A stretch of DNA of 11,043 nt. Source: JBELMB01 sp042088665. Lineage in GTDB: Bacteria > Pseudomonadota > Alphaproteobacteria > Rhodobacterales > Rhodobacteraceae. The notes beneath the pieces are model-generated. The model was not told where the DNA came from, did no database searches, and was given only the letters and a program-made list of their open reading frames with translations. The translations under genes and the position numbers were made by a program. The DNA is taken from contig JBELMB010000170.1 of assembly GCA_042088665.1 (NCBI GenBank), positions 1-11,043 on the forward strand, in the 5' to 3' direction. Shown piece after piece: positions 6,179-11,043 of this stretch (positions are counted from its first letter, which is position 1; each line of letters starts with the position of its first letter).

Positions 6179-6631
6179 TTACGCGGCGGCGACGTCGGTG
6201 ACTTTCTTCGCGGCAGCGGTCATTTCTTCCTGTGCCTTCTTGGCAGCAGCGGTCATGTCCTCGGACAGGTCCTTGCCAGCGGCCATGAGCAGTTCGACGG
6301 TGTCCATCTGAACTTTCTTGGCGATCTCGGCGAAGGTTGCCATGTTCTCGGCAGCGGCTTCGGCCTGGCCGGACGCGAAATCGGTCAGTGCCTTGGCGTA
6401 GTCGGCCGGCTCTGCCTTGGCAGCGGTCATTTCGGCCATCTTTGTGAGGGTGTCCTTGGTCCAGGATGCGGACAGCTCGGAGGACTTCTCAGCCGCTTCC
6501 AGAGCCACTGCGGACAGCTTCTCGCTCATGGTGGCGGTGGTCTTGAACGCATCTTCCATGGCCTTTGTGTCCACGGGGAACGCGCCCATCATGTCTTTCA
6601 TCATCGCGGTCATGTCTTGGGTCTGTGCCAT
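6179..6631 (-). CDS. phaP: Phasin, PHB granule surface protein
   Basis: 150-aa phasin of the Phasin_2 type, a small amphipathic helical protein that coats PHB granules and limits their size. The sequence is rich in Ala, Lys, Glu and Met with no cysteine and almost entirely helical; Pro is found only near residues 19 and 75. The C-terminus holds two adjacent 11-residue units, EDMTAAAKKAQ (124-134) and EEMTAAAKKVT (135-145), a hendecad pattern suited to coiled-coil oligomers. AAGGA stands about 11 bases before the ATG. It lies 129 bases after phaC on the same strand with its own promoter and PhaR-like operators, plus a strong terminator. Neighbour phaC makes the assignment secure. Confidence 0.9.
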   Translation of the reverse strand: MAQTQDMTAMMKDMMGAFPVDTKAMEDAFKTTATMSEKLSAVALEAAEKSSELSASWTKDTLTKMAEMTAAKAEPADYAKALTDFASGQAEAAAENMATFAEIAKKVQMDTVELLMAAGKDLSEDMTAAAKKAQEEMTAAAKKVTDVAAA

Positions 6632-6696
6632 CGGTCTTTGATCCTTCGTATCTCTCGCTGCCCTCGGGCCCGCCCCGTTGCTCTGCAGCTACAAAC

Positions 6697-6725
6697 AATA
6701 TGAATGCTGCAGTGCGGCATTTCAA
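6697..6725 (-). promoter_or_regulatory. Predicted phaP promoter
   Basis: On the minus strand, -35 TTGAAA (6725-6720) and -10 CATATT (6702-6697) are separated by exactly 17 bp. Initiation would fall near 6690, giving a leader of about 58 bases before the phaP ATG. The whole spacer is occupied by a PhaR-like operator (6703-6721). Confidence 0.6.
6703..6721. promoter_or_regulatory. PhaR-like operator 1, inside the phaP promoter
   Basis: AATGCTGCAGTGCGGCATT is a near-perfect inverted repeat (8 of 9 arm positions) around G6712. It fits CTGC-N3-GCAG with one mismatch (GCGG). PhaR, the PHB-responsive repressor of phasin genes, binds CTGC-N3/4-GCAG sites in Paracoccus and Rhodobacter (known). Lying between -35 and -10, a bound repressor would block RNA polymerase directly (inference). 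Confidence 0.65.
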
Positions 6726-6734
6726 GGAAAATTT

Positions 6735-6745
6735 CTGCACCGCAG
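6735..6745. promoter_or_regulatory. PhaR-like operator 2, upstream of the phaP promoter
   Basis: CTGCACCGCAG is an exact CTGC-N3-GCAG match, flanked by TTT and CATTTTT. Its centre is 28 bp from operator 1 and about 10 bp upstream of the -35 hexamer. It shares 11 of 14 aligned bases with operator 1 (TGCAnnGCnGCATT pattern). Confidence 0.65.
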
Positions 6746-6760
6746 CATTTTTCGTGTAAC

Positions 6761-8563
6761 TTACTGGAATTGCTGCGCGGCCTTCAGCTTTACATAGCTG
6801 CCGGGGGCCGCCTCAAGCGAAGGATAGCTCGAATCGCCGGGAATGCGGGCCGGAACTTGCTTGCCGGACCGCTTCTTGAGCCAGGCTTCCCAATGCGGCC
6901 ACCACGACCCGGTCTTGTACTCTGCCGCCTCTTTCCAGCTGTCAAAATCCGTGGAGAGGTCGTCGTTGACGAAATGGCCGTATTTTTCCTTGGTCGGCGG
7001 GTTCACGATGCCCGCGATGTGGCCGGATTCGCCCAGAACGAAATGCTTGGACTTCGATCCCATCTGTTGCACCCCGCGAAAGACATCGCGCGCGGCGGCA
7101 ATATGGTCTGTTTCCGTGGCGATGGACATCAGGGGCACATCCACATCCTTGACCGAGAGCGTCTCGCCACAGCATTCATAGACGCCCTCGGCGAATTCAT
7201 TGCGCTGGCACAGCCCGCGCAGATATTCGGAGAACATCCGCCCGGGCAGGTTCGCGCCGTCGCCATTCCAGTACAGCAGGTCAAAAGCCGGGGGCGTCTC
7301 GCCCATCATGTAGGATTTGATCGCCGGTCCGTAGATCAGGTCATTGGACCGCAGAAAGGAAAAGGTCCGCGCCATGATGAAATGCGGCAGGATGCCTTCC
7401 TGGTTGATTTCTTGCTCGATGCCATCGGCAAAATCGTCCTGCAGGAAGGGCGTAAACTCCCCCTGATCAGAGAAATCGGTCAGCGCCGTAAAGAAGGTCG
7501 CCGATTTCACCGATTTGTCGCCGCGCTTTTTCAACAGGGCGAGGGTGATCGACAGGGTTGTGCCCGCAATGCAGTAGCCGACCGCGTTGACCTTTTCGAC
7601 GCCGCAGACCTCTTTGGTCACGTCAAGGGCCTTGAGATAGCCCTCTTCGACATATTGCTCCATGCCCACGTCGCGGTAGCGGCCGTCGGGGTTGATCCAG
7701 GAGACCACGAACAGCGTGTAGCCCTGATCGACGATCCAGCGGATCAGGGAGTTCTTGGGCTTGAGATCGAGAATGTAGAACTTGTTGATCCAGGGCGGAA
7801 AGAGCAGCACCGGTGTTTCATGCACCTTCTCGGTGGTGGGATTGTACTGGATCACTTCCATCATGCGGTTGCGGTAGATCACTTCGCCCTCGGCGGTGGC
7901 GATGTTCTCGCCAATCTCGAATGCGCTTTCATCCGCGAGGCGCACGACCATCTCGCCATTGTTGGCCTCGAGGTCGTTGACGAGGTTCTCAAGGCCCTGC
8001 ACCAGGCTTTCGCCATCGGTTTCCACGGCGCGCATCAGGGCATCGGGGTTTGTGGCCAGAAAATTGGTGGGCGCGAACATGTCGACGATCTGTTGCGAGA
8101 AATAGCGCAGGCGCTTCTTTTCGGTCTCGTCGAGGTCGGCGATCCCGTCGACCGCCGCGCGGATGGCTTCGGAATTGATCAGGTACTGCTGCTTGACGTA
8201 GTTGAAGTAGGGATGCTCGTCCCACAGCGGATTCTTGAACCGGCGGTCGGAGGGGCCGGGATCGTCGGGGGCCTTCAGCTGACCGGACGCCAGCGCCTGT
8301 TGCGCCTCGACGAAATGGGTCACGGTCTTGCCCCAGAAGCCCACCTGCTGTTCGATCAGCTTGGCGGGGTTGGTCATCCATTCCTGCATGTAGGCCTGCG
8401 CCGCTTTCACGTATAAACCGGAGTCGGGTCCGTTCAGGGCGTTGGGCGTCGGATGGCGTTTCGTCAGGGATGCGATCATCCGCTGAGACAGTTCCTCGAC
8501 GCGCTTCAAGTTGGCTTCGAGCCGCTCGCGGTTTTCGCCCTGCGTCACCTCATGCGTTGTCAT
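6761..8563 (-). CDS. phaC: Class I poly(3-hydroxybutyrate) synthase
   Basis: 600-aa PHA synthase that polymerises (R)-3-hydroxyacyl-CoA, chiefly 3-hydroxybutyryl-CoA, on the granule surface. The length fits class I. The N-terminal PhaC_N domain leads into an alpha/beta-hydrolase core. The lipase-like box is GYCIAG with nucleophile Cys331; the other triad members are Asp486 (ATETDHIA) and His515 (GESGHIAG). The conserved LLFPPWINKFYILDL and SWINPDGR stretches are present. The start at 8563 (MTTHEV) is preferred over the in-frame Met at 8977 because GGGGA stands ~10 bases upstream and the extension would overlap the divergent phaZ. A promoter with a PhaR-like site precedes it. No terminator separates it from phaP, so some readthrough is likely. 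All catalytic residues are intact. Confidence 0.97.
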   Translation of the reverse strand: MTTHEVTQGENRERLEANLKRVEELSQRMIASLTKRHPTPNALNGPDSGLYVKAAQAYMQEWMTNPAKLIEQQVGFWGKTVTHFVEAQQALASGQLKAPDDPGPSDRRFKNPLWDEHPYFNYVKQQYLINSEAIRAAVDGIADLDETEKKRLRYFSQQIVDMFAPTNFLATNPDALMRAVETDGESLVQGLENLVNDLEANNGEMVVRLADESAFEIGENIATAEGEVIYRNRMMEVIQYNPTTEKVHETPVLLFPPWINKFYILDLKPKNSLIRWIVDQGYTLFVVSWINPDGRYRDVGMEQYVEEGYLKALDVTKEVCGVEKVNAVGYCIAGTTLSITLALLKKRGDKSVKSATFFTALTDFSDQGEFTPFLQDDFADGIEQEINQEGILPHFIMARTFSFLRSNDLIYGPAIKSYMMGETPPAFDLLYWNGDGANLPGRMFSEYLRGLCQRNEFAEGVYECCGETLSVKDVDVPLMSIATETDHIAAARDVFRGVQQMGSKSKHFVLGESGHIAGIVNPPTKEKYGHFVNDDLSTDFDSWKEAAEYKTGSWWPHWEAWLKKRSGKQVPARIPGDSSYPSLEAAPGSYVKLKAAQQFQ

Positions 8564-8583
8564 TCTGAAAATTTCCCCATACA

Positions 8584-8624
8584 CTTCGCACTTGCAGCAT
8601 AACGTCGCCGGTTTCGGGGGGCAA
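8584..8624 (-). promoter_or_regulatory. Predicted phaC promoter with overlapping PhaR-like site
   Basis: On the minus strand, -35 TTGCCC (8624-8619) and -10 TATGCT (8601-8596) have a 17-bp spacer; initiation would be near 8589. The -10 runs into ATGCTGCAAGTGCG (8600-8587), which equals operator 1 of phaP (ATGCTGCAGTGCG) with one extra A, so it fits CTGC-N4-GCAG with two mismatches in the second half-site. The leader to the phaC ATG is ~25 bases and carries GGGGA. Confidence 0.45.
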
Positions 8625-8695
8625 AGCGACGAATTGGCTCGGGTCCGAGGCCGCGACAGCGTGTGCCGCCCAAACAAAGAACAGGAGTGGCTGTC

Positions 8696-9964
8696 ATGCG
8701 CTATATGGCAACGTACGATATGATGGAGACCATCCGGAACACCAACCAGTGGTGGGGTGCTACGGCGCGCACGGTGGCCTCCTATCCGCTTTTCGCCATG
8801 GTGCCCAACCCGGGGCTGCAGTGGATGGCCGCCTGGGGCGAAGTGACGGAACGCACGTTCGAGCGCATGGTCGTCAAGCCCGACTGGGGCATTCGGACGG
8901 TCACTTGTGAAGACGGCCGGGACCATCTTGTCGATGTGAAAACCGTTGTGGAGCGGCCCTTTGGCGACCTGATCCATTTTGACGTGGTCGGGCGCGAAGA
9001 GCAGCCGCGCAAGATCCTGCTGGTCGCGCCGATGTCAGGGCACTATGCGACATTGCTGCGGTCGACGGTCAGATCGCTGATCGTCAACTGCGAGGTCTAT
9101 GTCACCGACTGGCACAATGCGCGCGACATTCCTGTCAGCTGCGGCAAGTTCGACGTGGAGGATTACACCCTCTACCTTATGGACTTCATGAAGCACCTCG
9201 GCCCCGAGACACATGTCATCGCGGTCTGCCAACCGGCACCTCTGACGTTGGCGGCGACGGCCTATCTGGCAGAGCTCGACCCGGAGGCGCAGCCGCGCAC
9301 GCTGACCCTGATCGGCGGGCCGATCGATCCGGATGCCACCCCGACCGATGTGACGGATTTTGGCCATCGCGTGACCATGGGCCAGCTCGAAGAAACGATG
9401 ATCCAGCGTGTCGGGTTCAAGTGCAAGGGCGTCGGCCGGATGGTCTATCCGGGCCTTCTGCAGCTGGCCTCCTTCATGAGCATGAACGGGGATCGTCACG
9501 GCAAGGCGTTCCGCGACCAGATCTTGCGCGTGTCCAAGGGCGAGGCCTCTGACCACGATGCGCACAACCGGTTCTATGACGAATACCTCGCTGTGATGGA
9601 CATGCCAGCGGAGTTCTACCTGTCCACGGTCGAGCGTATCTTCAAGCGTCGCGAGATCGCCAAGAATGAATTTGTCGTTGCGGGACACAAGGTTGACCTC
9701 GGTGCGATCACCAGCGTCGCGGTCAAGACGGTGGAAGGGGCGAAGGATGATATCTCTGCGCCCGGGCAATGTGTTGCGGCACTGGATCTTTGTACCGGTC
9801 TGCCGGATGAGAAAAAGGCCAGCCACGTGGAACCGGATGCGGGCCACTACGGGATCTTTGCGGGCAAGAGCTGGCGCAACAATATCCGCCCGCTGGTGCT
9901 GGAGTTCATTGATGCGAATTCCGGTGACGATGCAGCAGAGGGCAATGTGGTCAAGCTGAAGTAA
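8696..9964 (+). CDS. phaZ: Intracellular poly(3-hydroxybutyrate) depolymerase
   Basis: 422-aa cytoplasmic depolymerase that mobilises amorphous PHB from granules; it has no signal peptide. The family uses a thiol nucleophile in place of a serine lipase box: here VCQPAPLT with Cys178. The other likely triad members are Asp351 or Asp352 in EGAKDDISAP and His384 in DAGHYGIFAG. The PHB_depo_C half with SVERIFKRREIAKNEF is typical. The start at 8696 (MRYMATYDMMETIR, the usual family N-terminus) follows AGGAG (8683-8687) by 8 bases; the ORF's upstream Met at 8663 lacks a binding site. It is divergent from phaC with 132 bases between the starts, and is followed by two hairpins. Product of its action feeds hydroxybutyrate oxidation and then ScoA/ScoB. 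Confidence 0.95.
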   Translation: MRYMATYDMMETIRNTNQWWGATARTVASYPLFAMVPNPGLQWMAAWGEVTERTFERMVVKPDWGIRTVTCEDGRDHLVDVKTVVERPFGDLIHFDVVGREEQPRKILLVAPMSGHYATLLRSTVRSLIVNCEVYVTDWHNARDIPVSCGKFDVEDYTLYLMDFMKHLGPETHVIAVCQPAPLTLAATAYLAELDPEAQPRTLTLIGGPIDPDATPTDVTDFGHRVTMGQLEETMIQRVGFKCKGVGRMVYPGLLQLASFMSMNGDRHGKAFRDQILRVSKGEASDHDAHNRFYDEYLAVMDMPAEFYLSTVERIFKRREIAKNEFVVAGHKVDLGAITSVAVKTVEGAKDDISAPGQCVAALDLCTGLPDEKKASHVEPDAGHYGIFAGKSWRNNIRPLVLEFIDANSGDDAAEGNVVKLK

Positions 9965-9971
9965 TCCCTGC

Positions 9972-9988
9972 CGTGCCAGAAAGGCACG
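9972..9988 (+). repeat. Small hairpin just after phaZ
   Basis: CGTGCC / GGCACG, 6-bp stem with an AGAAA loop, beginning 7 bases after the phaZ stop. No T-run. It may protect the mRNA 3' end or help the following terminator. Confidence 0.4.
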
Positions 9989-10003
9989 TGCCGACAGGAT
10001 CAG

Positions 10004-10029
10004 GGGCGCCGGAAACGGCGCCCTTTTTT
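10004..10029 (+). terminator. Strong intrinsic terminator of phaZ
   Basis: Perfect 8-bp GC stem GGGCGCCG (10004-10011) / CGGCGCCC (10016-10023) with a GAAA (GNRA) loop, followed at once by six Ts (10024-10029). It ends 43 bases before the stop of the convergent apt gene. The minus-strand reading lacks a T-run, so apt needs another terminator that I do not see. Confidence 0.92.
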
Positions 10030-10072
10030 CATGTCATGGGGTGGGTCTTGGATGGTCTGGGCCGTTGCGCGG

Positions 10073-10612
10073 TCAGTGACCGCCAAAGCTGCACAATGCG
10101 TGCACATCCATCCCGAGACCTTCCAGCTTGGTCCGGCCACCGAGGTCGGGCAGATCGACGACAAAGGCGCAGCTCAGGATTTCGCCGCCAAGGCGTTCCA
10201 CGAGCTTGATGCCAGCCTCGGCGGTGCCACCGGTGGCCAACAGATCGTCGACCAGCAGGACGCGCTCCCCCGGTGCGATGGCGTCGTCATGCACTTCGAC
10301 TTCGGCTTCGCCGTATTCCAGTTGGTAGGCTTCAAGGAGGGTCTTGCCGGGCAGTTTGCCCTTTTTCCGGATCGGCACAAAGCCGATGGACAATTGATGC
10401 GCCACCGCCCCCCCAAGGATGAAGCCGCGCGCCTCGAGCCCCACGACCTTGTCGATGCGCTCACCCGCGTAGGGGTGCATCAGCAGGTCGATCGCCATGC
10501 GGAACCCGCGGGGATCGTTGAACAGCGTCGTCACGTCGCGAAACTTGATCCCTTCCTTCGGAAAGTCGGGGATGGTGCGGATGTAGTCGGTGATCAATTT
10601 GGGTGCGGGCAT
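10073..10612 (-). CDS. apt: Adenine phosphoribosyltransferase
   Basis: 179 aa, the normal length. It converts adenine and PRPP to AMP plus pyrophosphate in purine salvage, in the cytoplasm. The PRPP-binding motif is at residues 118-130 (VLLVDDLLATGGT), and the family segments DYIRTIPDFPKEGIKFRD (9-26) and GLEARGF (58-64) are present, as is RKKGKLPG (82-89). The start at 10612 (MPAPKLI) is chosen because GGAG lies 7 bases upstream and homologous sequence begins there; the in-frame extension up to 10969 is Arg/Pro/Ala-rich noise. It is convergent with phaZ and has no functional link to PHB that I can see. Confidence 0.96.
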   Translation of the reverse strand: MPAPKLITDYIRTIPDFPKEGIKFRDVTTLFNDPRGFRMAIDLLMHPYAGERIDKVVGLEARGFILGGAVAHQLSIGFVPIRKKGKLPGKTLLEAYQLEYGEAEVEVHDDAIAPGERVLLVDDLLATGGTAEAGIKLVERLGGEILSCAFVVDLPDLGGRTKLEGLGMDVHALCSFGGH

Positions 10613-10868
10613 CGCTGGCTCCGGAGCAAAAACGCGTTCCAAGCGGTAGCTTGAGGGCGCTTTGCACGCAAGTGATGTCTGCGGGGCAGGTGGTCCGTGC
10701 GGTTCCCGGCGGCACATCGCGTGCGCTGCCCGGTCATGGGAAAAGTCGAGCGACGGGGTTGTTCGCGGGACCGGGCGGCGGGTTTTGCAGAGGTGGGAGC
10801 CGTTCAGGTCATCCCTGCACCCCAGAGCAGCCCTGCACCGCCGAGCGGCGCAAGGGTCGCTGGCGCCA
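10613..10868. other. Upstream region of apt
   Basis: 256 bases with no supported gene on either strand. The part nearest apt holds its ribosome binding site and a possible promoter; the rest is GC-rich without clear structure. Confidence 0.5.
10643..10671 (-). promoter_or_regulatory. Tentative apt promoter
   Basis: On the minus strand TTGCGT (10671-10666) and TACCGC (10648-10643) have a 17-bp spacer. The -35 is fair and the -10 poor, though GC-rich -10 elements are common in this lineage. Initiation near 10636 would give a leader of about 24 bases. Confidence 0.28.
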
Positions 10869-10982
10869 TCAGCCGCGGGAGCGACGGGTCGTGTAAAACG
10901 CATTTGCGAGCCAGCGCAGGTGTGGGCGTTTCCAGTCGAGGCGGTCGCGGACGAAGACGGTCTTGGCATTGGCGAGTATCAT
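10869..10982 (-). CDS. Candidate 37-aa small protein
   Basis: A short ORF: ATG at 10982 to TGA at 10869. The peptide begins MILANAKTVFVRDRLDW and ends FYTTRRSRG. It is basic and Trp/Arg-rich, without a signal peptide or membrane span. A good binding site, AAGAAAGG, ends 8 bases before the ATG, and a -10-like TACAAT plus a perfect palindrome stand just upstream. I recognise no family. It could be a real small protein, a leader peptide, or a chance ORF. The next gene on this strand, apt, is 256 bases away, so it need not be an apt leader. Confidence 0.35.
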   Translation of the reverse strand: MILANAKTVFVRDRLDWKRPHLRWLANAFYTTRRSRG

Positions 10983-11018
10983 GTCGTATACCTTTCTTAA
11001 TACAGTGAAGTGATGTGC

Positions 11019-11031
11019 ATTGTATATACAA
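11019..11031. promoter_or_regulatory. Perfect 12-bp palindrome at the right edge
   Basis: TTGTATATACAA (11020-11031) is a perfect inverted repeat in an AT-rich island. On the minus strand it contains TACAAT (11024-11019), a 5-of-6 match to a -10 hexamer; the matching -35 would fall at the window edge. TTGTATACAA-like palindromes are typical of GntR-family (FCD type) operators, so a regulated promoter is plausible. The regulator is not visible here. Confidence 0.45.
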
Positions 11032-11043
11032 CGTACAGCCATC

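Noticed and set aside
6683..6688. CTGCAG as a third PhaR half-site
   Set aside because: A lone 6-bp palindrome without N3/4 spacing; too common to claim.
6704..8416. 570-codon plus-strand frame opposite phaC
   Set aside because: Antisense shadow of a gene with an intact catalytic triad; composition typical of the complementary frame of a GC-rich gene.
8564..8977. N-terminal extension of phaC to an upstream Met
   Set aside because: It would overlap the divergent phaZ coding region, and the sequence resembles no synthase N-terminus.
9035..9847. 270-codon minus-strand frame opposite phaZ
   Set aside because: Antisense shadow; no start signal or motif.
10613..10969. N-terminal extension of the apt frame
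   Set aside because: Family homology and a binding site both fit the start at 10612; the extension is low-complexity noise.

Overview
This window looks like a chromosomal segment from a high-GC alphaproteobacterium of the Rhodobacteraceae/Roseobacter type. That assignment is an inference from GC-rich codon use, the protein sequences (class I PHA synthase, Phasin_2-type phasin, two-subunit 3-oxoacid CoA-transferase) and CTGC-N3/4-GCAG operator-like sites of the kind bound by PhaR in Paracoccus and Rhodobacter. I cannot name genus or species. There are no tRNA or rRNA genes, insertion sequences or CRISPR arrays.

Layout. (1) 1-1560: the last ~519 residues of DNA topoisomerase I (topA), cut by the left edge. 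(2) 1561-2091: 531 bases with no convincing gene, ending in the scoA leader. (3) 2092-4445: a tight five-gene plus-strand operon, scoA, a VOC-fold protein, a YciI-like protein, scoB, and a small GNAT protein with a TTG start. (4) 4446-5961: two unrecognised exported proteins (87 and 281 aa), separated by AT-richer and hairpin-bearing spacers. (5) 5962-10029: a polyhydroxybutyrate (PHB) locus, with phaP and phaC on the minus strand, phaZ divergent on the plus strand, and clear terminators at both outer ends. (6) 10073-10612: apt (adenine phosphoribosyltransferase), minus strand. (7) 10613-11043: mostly non-coding, holding one candidate 37-aa minus-strand ORF and a perfect 12-bp palindrome at the right edge.

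How the genes fit together. PhaC polymerises (R)-3-hydroxybutyryl-CoA into PHB granules, PhaP coats the granule, and PhaZ mobilises the polymer. The released hydroxybutyrate is oxidised to acetoacetate, which the ScoA/ScoB enzyme re-activates with succinyl-CoA. So the sco operon and the pha locus are two ends of the same carbon-storage cycle, although at least the two exported-protein genes lie between them. PhaR-like operators sit exactly on the predicted phaP and phaC promoters, which suggests shared control by granule state.

The main functions are well known. The less ordinary points are the two small enzyme-like genes between scoA and scoB, the operator/promoter geometry in the pha locus, the orphan exported pair, and the right-edge microORF with its palindrome. 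I saw no convincing evidence of a wholly new biological system.
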